Of a stretch of 64,000 nucleotides of DNA, positions 8,543 to 18,100 are shown piece after piece (within the stretch, counting starts at the first letter, position 1; the number at the start of each line of letters is the position of its first letter). The position numbers and the translations under genes were made by a program. The notes beneath the pieces were generated by a model, which was not told where the DNA came from, made no database searches, and saw nothing but the letters and a program-made list of their open reading frames with translations. The stretch comes from Chryseobacterium gleum (lineage in GTDB: Bacteria; Bacteroidota; Bacteroidia; Flavobacteriales_D; Sanyastnellaceae): positions 1-64,000 of the forward strand of contig CAMCVP010000002.1 in the NCBI GenBank assembly GCA_945881835.1, written 5' to 3'.

Positions 8543-8572
8543 CGTAACAATTTATATAGTATATTTGTTACG
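8543..8572 (+). promoter_or_regulatory. AbiE promoter overlapped by an inverted repeat
   Basis: CGTAACAA (8543-8550) and TTGTTACG (8565-8572) are perfect inverted repeats around an AT-rich centre. A TATATTTG -7 box (8560-8567) lies within, 23 bp before the GTG start of the AbiEi gene. AbiEi antitoxins are known to repress their own promoters by binding inverted repeats; that this dyad is the operator is inferred. Confidence 0.6.
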
Positions 8573-8590
8573 AGAAATTCAAAAAAAAAC

Positions 8591-9196
8591 GTGGAAATAT
8601 CAGAAAAACAGCTTATTGCAAGAATAAGAGCGCGTGGTAAAGGTTTTGTATTTAGTGCAAAGCTATTTACCTCGTTAACCGATGATTCTCGAAGTGTACG
8701 TACGGCGTTGACGAGGCTCGTACAAAAAGGTGCTATTCGCAGATTGGCTCATGGTCTTTATGATTTACCTGTTGTACATCCGAAGTTAGGAAAAGTAATG
8801 CCCAGTGTTGAAAGTGTCATAGAAGCCATTAAGACGGCTGAGGCGATCGAGGTTCAGCCAACGGGTGCCTATGCTGCCAATTTATTGGGGCTGTCTACAC
8901 AAATACCTATGCGCATAGAATTGTATACCAACGGGCCAAAGAAGGTTGTGCGATTTGGGAAGCAGGAAATACTTTTGAAGCCAACGACTCCCAAGAACAT
9001 GGTTGGAGCTGGAACTAAAGCCGGATTAATTTTACATGCACTCAGACAAATTGGAAAAGAGAATGTATCGGAAGAGATGAAGATGCATATTAGAAAGCAG
9101 TTAGAAGAAAAAGATTTGAAGCAAATTAAGAAGCAAGCACTATATGCCCCGGCATGGATTGCAAAGATTTTAAGAGAGCTAATCAATGAAGAGTAA
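8591..9196 (+). CDS. AbiEi-family antitoxin (type IV toxin-antitoxin system, DUF6088-like)
   Basis: 201 residues from a GTG start; the next in-frame ATG is far inside the conserved part. The N-terminus is a winged-helix domain (VFSAKLFTSLTDDSRSVRTA then LVQKGAIRRLAHGLYDLP), followed by the C-terminal antitoxin domain with QPTGAYAANLLGLSTQIP. In the AbiE family this protein represses the operon and counteracts the nucleotidyltransferase toxin without a stable complex. The toxin gene starts 11 bp before this stop. Length and order are normal for the family. The phage-defence role is family knowledge, not shown here. Confidence 0.85.
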   Translation: MEISEKQLIARIRARGKGFVFSAKLFTSLTDDSRSVRTALTRLVQKGAIRRLAHGLYDLPVVHPKLGKVMPSVESVIEAIKTAEAIEVQPTGAYAANLLGLSTQIPMRIELYTNGPKKVVRFGKQEILLKPTTPKNMVGAGTKAGLILHALRQIGKENVSEEMKMHIRKQLEEKDLKQIKKQALYAPAWIAKILRELINEE

Positions 9197-10223
9197 CACG
9201 ATGAATGAATTTCTAGAATTAACACCAGAGGATCGTAATCTCTATTGCAGACAGGCATCGGAAAGGTTAGACATTTCTTTGCCAGCTGCCGTCATTGAAA
9301 AAGATTTTTGGGTGTGTTGGACTCTTCAGATACTCAATGAGATTCCAGAATTAAACGGAAGTATAACATTCAAGGGAGGAACTTCATTGTCTAAAGCATG
9401 GGGTTTAATTGAAAGATTCTCGGAAGACATTGATATAGCAATAAGCCGAAAAGTATTCGGGCAGGAACCGCCTTTTGGTCCAGAAGATGCACCAACCAAT
9501 CGTCAGCGAAAAATACGTTTGGAAGAATTAGAAGAAAAAAGCGCTTCGTTCATTCGTGAGGTTATACTGCCTAAACTCGAAAAGAAAATATCGGAACACC
9601 TTACAGAGCCTTTCACACTTAAACCCATTCAAAAGGGAAATGAAGTTAACATTGAATTTGAGTATCCAGGAACATTGAAAAACGAATTGGGCGCATTGTT
9701 GCCGGTTGTATTAATTGAGTTAGTTCCTAGAGCAGATGAAGTTCCTAATGAAGAGCGAGAAATTACCCCGATTATTTATGAGGTGTTTCCAGATATTTTA
9801 GGGAAGGGGTCCTTCACTATTTCTACCCTAGCTCCAGAGCGTACGTTTTTGGAAAAACTACTATTCATTCATGAAACGTTGGAAGGATTTAACAAGGGAA
9901 GTGAGCGGAAGAGCAGACACTATTATGATTTATTCAAGCTTTATCATGCAGGTGTTTTTGAGAACATTAAGACCAATCCTAATTTGCTGAAAATTGTCGT
10001 TGAACACCGTCAAATATTTTTCAGATACAATGCTATGAATTACGGATCAATTTTAACTAATGGTGTTCGAACAATACCAACGGCTGATGAACAAATAGAT
10101 TGGCGCTCTGATTATAGCAGAACTGCAATAATGATTTACAACGGCATTCCATCGTTCGATGAATTGATGTTGTTTGCTGAAAAGTTCGAAGGAGAATTTA
10201 ACGAATGGATTTCGAAGGGGTAA
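9186..10223 (+). CDS. AbiEii-family nucleotidyltransferase toxin
   Basis: 345 residues. The nucleotidyltransferase signature is clear: FKGGTSLSKAWGLI, then RFSEDIDIAI with the paired aspartates, near residues 60-90. A later E(R)TFLEKLLFIH motif and KSRHYYDLFKL match the conserved C-terminal half of AbiEii/AbiGii toxins. Family members transfer nucleotides to tRNA acceptor ends and stop growth when unbalanced. The start could be ATG 9186 or ATG 9201; both overlap or abut the antitoxin gene. The stop is followed 15 bp later by the 237-bp repeat that also follows the toxin triple at 19360-20767. Confidence 0.88.
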   Translation: MKSNTMNEFLELTPEDRNLYCRQASERLDISLPAAVIEKDFWVCWTLQILNEIPELNGSITFKGGTSLSKAWGLIERFSEDIDIAISRKVFGQEPPFGPEDAPTNRQRKIRLEELEEKSASFIREVILPKLEKKISEHLTEPFTLKPIQKGNEVNIEFEYPGTLKNELGALLPVVLIELVPRADEVPNEEREITPIIYEVFPDILGKGSFTISTLAPERTFLEKLLFIHETLEGFNKGSERKSRHYYDLFKLYHAGVFENIKTNPNLLKIVVEHRQIFFRYNAMNYGSILTNGVRTIPTADEQIDWRSDYSRTAIMIYNGIPSFDELMLFAEKFEGEFNEWISKG

Positions 10224-10238
10224 CCACAAAAGTCACTT

Positions 10239-10475
10239 GAAATCTTTCCACCAACTCGCTCAGCCACTCTCATTGCAACGCGCATTATTCTACTACGTAT
10301 AAATACGTATTTACTGTTGGAAAATCAAGTGAATGAATTTCTAGTCTCCATACCTACAACCCTTTTTGCGCTTGAATTTCAAGTCGCTTTGAACAATTAA
10401 ATTGGAGCATTTCAACGCTCACCGGTGCTTGTGTAGGGTATCATAAATTTCTAAATAAGGATTATCTTGGGTATT
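10239..10475 (+). repeat. 237-bp intergenic repeat, copy 1
   Basis: Matches 20766-21002 in the same orientation with equal length and about 20 mismatches counted by eye (~92% identity, no gaps). It begins 15 bp after the AbiEii stop and ends 132 bp before the protease gene. It has no long frame, contains the dyad at 10294-10309 and has no recognisable insertion-sequence ends. Confidence 0.85.
10294..10309 (+). promoter_or_regulatory. Dyad TACGT-N6-ACGTA inside the 237-bp repeat (copy 1)
   Basis: TACGTATAAATACGTA is perfectly dyadic in its outer 5+5 bp with a 6-bp spacer. It is unchanged in the second repeat copy (20821-20836) despite divergence around it. It lies about 298 bp before the protease ATG. 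Confidence 0.5.
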
Positions 10476-10607
10476 GGATTTATAACAAGTGAAATAAACG
10501 TAAAGAACTTTCGCTTTGATTCCCATTGTGCTGGACTTTGTTATGCTAGGTATAGCATGACTAAAAGCTATATCCTAAAGACAGACCCTTAGAAACGATA
10601 ATATATT

Positions 10608-11297
10608 ATGACAGGACTTGTACTTAAACTTTCTTACAATTATATTGGTGAAACACCAGTAGGTGGGATTTGCGGAAGCTTTTTTTTCATCAGAGAAAAT
10701 TTAGCTGCGACCGCGCACCATGTATTAAACACCAACGATTTTAAACCTAATGATGGTTATTTAAACTGCCAATATTGGTTGATTGTAGAACCTGACATAG
10801 CGATTGAATTAAACAGGCAAGATCTAATAGAATTTCCTGAAATTGATTCAACGGCAATTAAATTTGATCGAAAATTCAATATCTCCATTAGGAAAATTGC
10901 AACTACTTTAAGTCAAGCAGGACAACCTTGCCTTAGCGAGGGATTCAGTGGTGGTCAAATGCCAGAGGTAATTGCAAGTTGGGGTTCAAAAGGACTAATT
11001 ATTAAGGGTTGTAACTATAACAACACCAGCGCAAATGGTATTGGTTATATTAAATCAATTAAGACATTAAACGTAAACTCGGCAGACCTGAAAATGCAGA
11101 ATATTCATGCTTTTGAAACATCTTATGGTGGAATACAGGGTATGTCTGGCGGACCGCTCATTGACAAAGAGTCAAACGAAATTATTGGACTTATGTCAAT
11201 GGGCCTACCCGCGGACAATCAAATAAAACAAACTCTCTTTGCTGTTGACATAGGATATATAATGGCTAAGTTGAATAATTTGAAGTATTTAAGTTGA
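10608..11297 (+). CDS. Trypsin-like serine protease, stand-alone
   Basis: 229 residues with the chymotrypsin-fold pattern: catalytic His in AATAHHVL (about residue 37), a likely Asp in EIDSTAIKFD and the nucleophile Ser in QGMSGGPLID (about residue 180). There is no signal peptide and no PDZ domain, so it is a small cytoplasmic enzyme rather than a DegP-type protease. Small trypsin-like proteases occur in defence islands as effectors or activators. A 16-bp inverted repeat (ATGCTA/TAGCAT, 10543-10558) lies just upstream and could be an operator. It follows the AbiE operon and the 237-bp repeat and precedes two membrane-protein modules. Confidence 0.75.
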   Translation: MTGLVLKLSYNYIGETPVGGICGSFFFIRENLAATAHHVLNTNDFKPNDGYLNCQYWLIVEPDIAIELNRQDLIEFPEIDSTAIKFDRKFNISIRKIATTLSQAGQPCLSEGFSGGQMPEVIASWGSKGLIIKGCNYNNTSANGIGYIKSIKTLNVNSADLKMQNIHAFETSYGGIQGMSGGPLIDKESNEIIGLMSMGLPADNQIKQTLFAVDIGYIMAKLNNLKYLS

Positions 11298-11497
11298 ACT
11301 GAGATGCAAGTAAAAAAACTCTAATGGCTGAGTGGCACCTTTCCCAAAGTTGCAGTTTAAAGGTTGAAATAACCTATGTGGTTCTATTAAGTCCAGCGGT
11401 GGCCGACAGTTCTGCGCTCCGATCAAGCAAACTTCTTGCGGCTACAAAACGATATACTCTATTTAAACAAAATAAAAACACAACAAACAGACAATAA

Positions 11498-11794
11498 ATG
11501 AAACTGAATAAACAACAGCAGGATAAACTAATTGCGAAGCTTAACCAAGTTTGGAAAAAAAATACTTGTGAAGTTTGTGAACATCAGAATTGGATGATTG
11601 ATGACACCCTCTTTGAGTTAAGAGAATTTCATGGTGGTCGGACAGTTTTAGGCAGTGGTGCAATAAAGCCATTAATAACGATCTCCTGCACCTCATGCGG
11701 AAATACTAAAATGATGAATGCTATTCAGATGGAACTTGTAGACCCGAAAAATCCAGAAGGGGTGATGCCAGAGGAAGGAGACAGCAATGAGTGA
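11498..11794 (+). CDS. Small zinc-ribbon-like protein
   Basis: 98 residues. Two CxxC pairs, CEVCEHQNW near residue 24 and CTSCGNTKMM near residue 67, would form one zinc ribbon, separated by a GGRTVLGSGAIKP segment. The C-terminus is acidic. No enzyme motif is present. The next gene starts 8 bp before this stop, so the pair is coupled with a two-helix membrane protein. Similar small zinc-ribbon plus membrane-protein pairs turn up as hypothetical genes in mobile regions; their role is not known to me. Confidence 0.75.
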   Translation: MKLNKQQQDKLIAKLNQVWKKNTCEVCEHQNWMIDDTLFELREFHGGRTVLGSGAIKPLITISCTSCGNTKMMNAIQMELVDPKNPEGVMPEEGDSNE

Positions 11795-12182
11795 TTTTAA
11801 GTTTAGCCAGGAATATGTAGTCTATAAAGCAAAAAAGGAAGGAGTTTATCCAATTAAGGAAACGGATTGGACCAGACTCAAAAGACTTGTAAAAGGAATA
11901 ATACCAAATAAAAGACTTTTTCAAATTCTATCATCGATCTCCTTTGGTATTTTCGCTTCTGCAATTTTTGCATTGATTGGTTTTCAAACAGCAGAAAAGT
12001 TAGACTCCTGGGTTATGCCTGCAACTTGGGTGATTTTTTTCGTTTCATTTATAGCTGGTTCCGGACTTTTAATTCTTGATGTTAAGCAAAAAGAAATGAT
12101 AACTTATTCGACTAATGACGTCCTAACAGAAATGACAGAAATAGAAAAATCATTTGACAAACCAGACGAAGAACAAAAATAA
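11787..12182 (+). CDS. Two-helix membrane protein paired with the zinc-ribbon protein
   Basis: 131 residues. A soluble ~45-residue N-terminus is followed by two hydrophobic helices (about residues 47-68 and 75-95) and a charged ~35-residue tail. No family is recognised. The 8-bp overlap with the zinc-ribbon gene indicates coupled expression. It resembles the coiled-coil membrane proteins of this window only in having a central helix pair. Confidence 0.7.
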   Translation: MSDFKFSQEYVVYKAKKEGVYPIKETDWTRLKRLVKGIIPNKRLFQILSSISFGIFASAIFALIGFQTAEKLDSWVMPATWVIFFVSFIAGSGLLILDVKQKEMITYSTNDVLTEMTEIEKSFDKPDEEQK

Positions 12183-12338
12183 CTCGGCATAGTACGGTTT
12201 TTTTGTCATTCTGATCGACAGCCAAGCATGGAACCATTTGCATCTAAAAAAGTAAGGTGCGGGTAAACAGTATACAGCTTCAAAAGGTCATCAATACAAA
12301 GCACGAAAACGTTATGGGATCAGTAAAACATCACGAAA

Positions 12339-13334
12339 ATGGAAGACGAAGAAAAAGAACTTAAAAAAGGACACAAGGCATATTTGCAAAGAGTTGTCAA
12401 TCAATTTAAGGAAGATGCTGAAAATGCGTTGAATTCCATTGAAGAATTGAGAGCAAATTTAATAGCTGGCAAAGAAGGTGAGCCATCCTTAATTGAGAAA
12501 TTTAGAACAACTGAAACGGAATTAGCAAGTATTAAAGAAAGCATTCAAACCATTCACGCAGCTATCTTCGAAGAAGATGCAAACGGACAAACGCTTAACG
12601 ATGCAATTAAAGAATTTAAGGAGAGTTTTGAAAAAAGGAAGAGTGAAATAATCGGAATTCAAAACGACATACTTGGCTTTTATAACAATTTGTTAGGAGT
12701 TAAAAATGAAGATGGCACTCAGACACTTGGCGTAAAACAAAAAGTTGAAGAAACTGTAAAAAATCTTAACACGTTATATGCATCAAATCAAGAAAGACAA
12801 GAACAACTTTTTGAAAAGATTGAAGGATTGCTTAAGGGTGCAAGTACGGTAGCTTTGGCGGAAGCTTTTAATAAACACAAAGAATCTTTCAACCGTTCAA
12901 ACATTCTATGGGTTTTCACATTTATTATTTCAATTGCTTCAATGATGACTTTGTCTATTATTGCATTTGTAAGTTCAAAATACGACCTTTCTGAAATGTG
13001 GAAATACACATTAGGTAATTTACCGTTCTTAGGTGGAGCAATTTGGCTAGCTATTTATGCTAGTCGACAAAGAAGTCAAAACGTAAGACTCCAACAAGAA
13101 TATGCGTTTAAAGAGGACGTAGCAAAAATTTATTACGGTCTGAAACAAGAAATAGAAGAATTAAGAGATTCCGAATTGGGACAAAAACTCAATGAACAGA
13201 TTCTTTCAATTGTTGTGCAAACTGTTTCTTACAATCCAAGCGATACCCTGGAGAGCAAAAATCATGGAGATAAGGGGCCGATTTTAGAAGCTTTAAATAG
13301 TGTTCTCGAAATGGTAAAGGACTTAAAAAAATAA
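12339..13334 (+). CDS. Coiled-coil protein with two membrane helices (family of 4137-5327)
   Basis: 331 residues. A long charged helical head (residues 1-175) contains IFEEDANGQTLNDAIKEF and FYNNLLGVKNEDGTQTLG, the same FYxxLxG(x)ED unit repeated in the protein at 4137-5327. Two hydrophobic helices follow (about 187-210 and 222-242), then an RQRSQNVRLQQEYAFKEDVAKIYYGL helix and a tail. The order head, two helices, basic linker with a helical A(F/H)KE/K-A motif, tail is the same in both proteins. No enzymatic motif. It lies alone with ~156 bp before it and may belong with the upstream protease module. Confidence 0.75.
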   Translation: MEDEEKELKKGHKAYLQRVVNQFKEDAENALNSIEELRANLIAGKEGEPSLIEKFRTTETELASIKESIQTIHAAIFEEDANGQTLNDAIKEFKESFEKRKSEIIGIQNDILGFYNNLLGVKNEDGTQTLGVKQKVEETVKNLNTLYASNQERQEQLFEKIEGLLKGASTVALAEAFNKHKESFNRSNILWVFTFIISIASMMTLSIIAFVSSKYDLSEMWKYTLGNLPFLGGAIWLAIYASRQRSQNVRLQQEYAFKEDVAKIYYGLKQEIEELRDSELGQKLNEQILSIVVQTVSYNPSDTLESKNHGDKGPILEALNSVLEMVKDLKK

Positions 13335-13520
13335 TCTCATACAAATCGAAAAGCACACAAGTGGCAACCGAGAATTTAATTGAGGTCTGTCCTTAAAAAA
13401 ATGTGTTTGTTAGACAGAACAGTTCACTCACAAACCAACCTCGGTTATTTGGACAACGCATAAGCGAATACCTAAGCCGCAAACAGAGCCCAATAAAAAC
13501 GAAGTTCCATGTATGTAGTA

Positions 13521-13542
13521 GGAATAAAATCTCCGATTTTCC
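13521..13542 (-). terminator. Hairpin behind the 525-aa T9SS gene
   Basis: GATTTTCC pairs imperfectly with GGAATAAAATC, just downstream (minus strand) of the stop at 13556. The surrounding ~60 bp (AACT-CGTTATTGGAAAA... TGGAACTTCGTT on the minus strand) resemble the stretch behind the T9SS gene ending at 43943, so this is a recurring 3' hairpin element. Confidence 0.45.
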
Positions 13543-13555
13543 AATAACGCAGTTC

Positions 13556-15133
13556 CTACTCCTTCACCACCACCTCCGTATAAACCTTCCCATTATCATT
13601 CATGGCCTGAACGGTGTATAAACCAGATGTGAAATTTTGAAGATTCAGATCAAGGCGATTGTTACCGTTTATTTTTTCTGTTGAAACCAATTGTCCATTC
13701 ATGTTGTAAAGTCGAACGGTCCAGTTGTCGTTGGTTGGAAGTTGAATGGTGAGGTTGGAAGAAGTTGGGTTGGGGTATACCAAAAGGTCAACCAAATCCT
13801 CGAACTCTGTGACACCTATAGAACAACCCGGAATTAAACACCCGAGACTATCCACTCGAATCATATAACTGTCTTGGATGTATCCACCCTGTGGACCGGC
13901 TCCTGTGTACATATAAACCATACCAAGCGCTGTGATGGAGCCATCGGCATTTTCAACGAAATCATTCAATCGACAAACTGCTGCCGACATATCCAATTCA
14001 TCGTAGCCCTCAGGAACATAAATTCGTTTCCATAACAGATTGAAATTTTCATCTAACTTCATAATAAAGGCAGCATTGTCCAGAGGCCCCATGGCAGAAT
14101 CAGGCATGATGTCGTGTCTGCATTCTCCAACACCAATGTAACCGCCTGATTCTAATTTTTTAAAGCCATGGAGTCTATTTTGAGAATTGTAGTTAACAAG
14201 ATTATTTGGGTCATAACCAAGATAAGGATCGAAGTAAAGTCTTGTCCAAAGTGTATCACCCGTTGTAGCATCTAATTCACCAATTAAAGGTTGAATGCTT
14301 GTTGTGGGATAGTTACAATATTTATTACTGGCAAAGATAAAATTCCCATTAGCCAACTTGGATAAGGACACTACACCCAAACTAGGCTGTTCAGTGACAA
14401 AGTATTCGTTAGTCCAAATTAAATTTCCATCATAATCGAATTTAGATATGTATCTAAGACTTTCACCTGAGTTTGACGGATCATTTTTTTTTGCCCCTAC
14501 AATTAACCCATTCCCACTATCCATTATACATTGCGGTGTAATCGTCCATGATGTAAGGAATGACCTGTGCCACATATATTGCCCATTTGAATTACTCTTT
14601 ATAATTGTGAAAAATTTGAGTGAATTCGATACGAATTGACCAATTAAATAAACACCCTCATTGGCATACACTCCGCTATAAACACTTGGGTTAGATAAAT
14701 TAGGAATGACTTGATAGAGTGTATCGAATAATGTAATTTGGACTACATCATTAGGAGGGGTAAACTTTAAAAGAAATGGGGACCTTGTATCGTTCAAACT
14801 GTTATTGCAATTGCCGAGCACCCATTTTTCATTTTCGTTGAGTGTGTTTACAGCATTAATATAAGGGCCAGCTACCGAAAACTCTTTTTGTGAATTTGTT
14901 AACGACGTGTCCCAAAGTAATTCACCAACATTATTAAAACTAGCTAATAGAACGGTGAATTTCCCGTTTGTCAAATCAATCCCTGAATGTGTTGTGAAAA
15001 AGTTATTATTAAAGTCAAGTATGCTCCCTCCTTCATTCGCGAAATCATCAAAGTCGTATAGCCTTTGAAATTCTTGGGCTTTTGGAGACAAAATAAAAGC
15101 TAAAAAAATTAATATTAAAAATTTTTGTTGCAT
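13556..15133 (-). CDS. Secreted T9SS protein with C-terminal sorting domain
   Basis: 525 residues. A signal peptide (MQQKFLILIFLAFILSPKAQ) is followed by ~420 residues of repeated beta strands that look like a propeller (several GN(x)IF/GG(x)I and LDENFNLLWKRIY-type blades) and a C-terminal sorting domain of ~75 residues (VYPNPTSSNLTIQLP ... GLYTVQAMNDNGKVYTEVVVKE). Type A sorting domains direct export through T9SS and are cleaved at the surface. It starts 10 bp after the 1210-aa gene, so both form one operon. It may be a partner or adhesin for the metallopeptidase. Confidence 0.85.
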   Translation of the reverse strand: MQQKFLILIFLAFILSPKAQEFQRLYDFDDFANEGGSILDFNNNFFTTHSGIDLTNGKFTVLLASFNNVGELLWDTSLTNSQKEFSVAGPYINAVNTLNENEKWVLGNCNNSLNDTRSPFLLKFTPPNDVVQITLFDTLYQVIPNLSNPSVYSGVYANEGVYLIGQFVSNSLKFFTIIKSNSNGQYMWHRSFLTSWTITPQCIMDSGNGLIVGAKKNDPSNSGESLRYISKFDYDGNLIWTNEYFVTEQPSLGVVSLSKLANGNFIFASNKYCNYPTTSIQPLIGELDATTGDTLWTRLYFDPYLGYDPNNLVNYNSQNRLHGFKKLESGGYIGVGECRHDIMPDSAMGPLDNAAFIMKLDENFNLLWKRIYVPEGYDELDMSAAVCRLNDFVENADGSITALGMVYMYTGAGPQGGYIQDSYMIRVDSLGCLIPGCSIGVTEFEDLVDLLVYPNPTSSNLTIQLPTNDNWTVRLYNMNGQLVSTEKINGNNRLDLNLQNFTSGLYTVQAMNDNGKVYTEVVVKE

Positions 15134-15143
15134 TTAAATTATT

Positions 15144-18100
15144 TTAATGAAATATGGCAATAGTACTTGTGCCCAATTTGATTCCATTCACACTAAGTTC
15201 CGCAATATAAAATCCTGAAGGCCAGTTATTAGTTTTTAGTTCAATATACTTAAATCCATCATTCAAATTTCGCGATTCTATTATTTTTCCTTCAGAATTG
15301 AAAATAGCAATTGATACATTTTTTGCGTCTTTGGGCAAACTGCTACTTAATTTGATGTAGTTATTTGCCGGATTTGGAAAGACCGAAATGAGACTAACCT
15401 GAGGGGCATCTAGATTATTAGTCATGCTTTTGGCCTTCGTTTGTCCGCCTTCTGGAAGTGCCAAGAATTCTTGGTATATCGGACCGCCCCAGTATTCTAA
15501 CATAAGTGTAGCAGTGGCGCTCAGAAGATTCGATGAATTTGTGGATATGCTAATTAGATTTGAATGCTGTGAAGGAGAAAGGCCATTTGCAACCAAGCCA
15601 TTTTGTTGGATGTCAAGGGCTATTTTCAATAATTCGCAACGTGCTGGATCTTTGCTTGTCTCATTCAAAGTCGTATTGGTTGAAGCGTAATCTCCTTTTT
15701 CCAAGAACACAGCCGCTTTTTCCCATGGGTCTATGCAATAAGAAAATTCGTTAAGTTGCTCAATTAATTCTAACCACGGCTTGTCGTTTTCAAAATCACC
15801 GGAAAAGCATCGTATCAAATCAGATTTAGCATTGTCCTGCTCAGATTTGTAGTGGGTTGCATCCATTGCCATAAGTGTGCGAGGGGAAAACCCATTTGGC
15901 TGGTTGTTTGAAACAAGTGCTTTATAAAAATCTAGATAACTCGAATTTTCTAATTCTGCCATAACGGCTTCTTTCAGTGGTGAATTTGCAAGAAGCCCCT
16001 CAGCCATATGCCAACCATCGAGTTGAGGAGTTCTATTAAGCGCAGCAATGAGTAATTCGTCAGACACGCTTGGTGAGGCATCTATGAGGGCATTGCGTAC
16101 TTCAACACTTGTTGTATTTGGATTATTTATCAAGTTTTTAAGTTGAGAGCCTGAACCATTGTTTGCATAACCATCGTAAGTTAATTTAAGTTGATTGTAT
16201 ATTTCATTATTGAATGAAACGAGATTTTGATGATAGATTGGCAACTTTTCTGTGCTAATTGATTTAATACAAGTTTGTAATCCGAAGTTCAAAGGGTTTT
16301 GATTAGTATTTAATAGCCCAACACCAAAAGTTCTGCAAAGAGGTTCGGCTTGTTCATTATTGTTGTGTATATAGTCGTAATAAGAAGGAGTCTCCTGTTC
16401 CATAAGTTTTAATTCGCGTTCTGATGAATAACCAGCGCTCATTGGTGCACAATCAGGGTAAAATAAATTTCCAGCTGCGCCTATTTCAGTTAATACTCCT
16501 TGATAGCTTGAATGAGAAGCATTGTTCCACAGTCCAATGCCGTAATAGTTCATGTTGGAATCGTCTCCTTCTTCTCCGTAGATATTGCAACTCCATTCAA
16601 GTCCGGGATGGTCATCTTCATTACCTTCCAAAATTCTATTCAGACCATATACCATTGAAGCCGCTTTGCATCTATGAAATATATTACGATATATCAATGT
16701 TGCATATTCCCCGGAATTATTAACAGCAATGCCGTAAGTTTCTTCACCATCATGCGCATCGAAGAAGTTTTCTTCAACTTCGTATCCATTACATTCTTGT
16801 AAATAAACCCCGAAAGTCTGCTCTTGATCCAATTCTACAATTTCATTCCAATCAAAATCGTTTCTAATAATTTGTGATTGACCAAAACCGGATAAGAAAA
16901 CACCTCCTTTGTTGTTAAAAAATTGCGCATGCTCAACCGACAGAAGGAACGACTTCATTAAGCCTGCCGAGCGGATGGCATAATTTAAATTTTCAAATCT
17001 ACTTCTAACTATTTCATTCGTCGGACAATCGACACCGTATGGAATATTTGAATTGCAGTAATCACCAACCTTGTAGGTCGACCAAATTGTAAACAGTCCA
17101 TTTCCCCTCTGAGTTAGCGAAATACCTGGGGCTGAATTTTTAAAGTCACAACCATAAATTTTAACGCCATTTACATCCCACATTGAAATGAAACATTCGT
17201 GCGATTGGTTTTTAAATCGAGAAACATCGGTAATTTCAAAGTGTGTGTTTCTGAATGAGGATCTGTTTGCAATTTGGCCCGTAGAATTAAAATTATGGTA
17301 TGCCATGAAAGAAACAGATTTTGAATTATTAATGAAATTCGCATCGCGGCAGAATATCATACCACCTGTTTTTGACCAATCGTAAGAACCATCTGGCAAA
17401 ACACGTATCGTATTTATTCCAATTTTTGCCCACTCAATTGTTCCGTTGTTTATAATCTCAACCACACCTTGGTTGGCTTCAGCAGACTGATTCAAATTAT
17501 GATTTCCCCAAACTTCTATCCCTTGCCACAGACCGGAACATCTATGTGTAATTGTGCCACCATCAAGTATTAATTTACCGCCTGGTTTTACTATAAATTT
17601 CGCTCCTTCTGGCATGTAAACTGTGCATGTAATGCGAACTGTACTCTGCGGTTCAATAATTACATCTCCTTTAAAAATTCGAACTTGATTCCACAGTAAA
17701 TTTTGTCCACTAGCAACCGTTGTAGTCAAGTTGGGATTGTAGGTGCAATAATCTTCATAGACATAGTTGATTTTATTGTTGAGAAGTGTTTTGAATATCC
17801 GCCCCAATTGTTCCGGAGTGAGCGCATAGCCGCAATTATAATCCATCAGATTGTTGGTGCACCCAACTGCTGGGTCGCAGGTTGTAGGCCAATTCGAATA
17901 GCAACACGGGTTTTGAATGTTATAAATATTAACCAATTCAGTATACGAAGGTGTATCCGTGCATAAGTCATTAGTATCACCGCAATAAGGTGAGCCACCA
18001 ATATTAGAATTTATCGTGTGACCCAATGAGAGGCAGTGACCAATTTCATGCAGTAACAGGCGACCATTTGACCAATAAGAATCTGCCAAAGCGGTATTTG

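Noticed and set aside
13403-13621. 72-codon plus-strand frame at the end of the 525-aa gene
   Set aside because: It runs over the hairpin and into the antisense of a sorting domain; composition is not protein-like.
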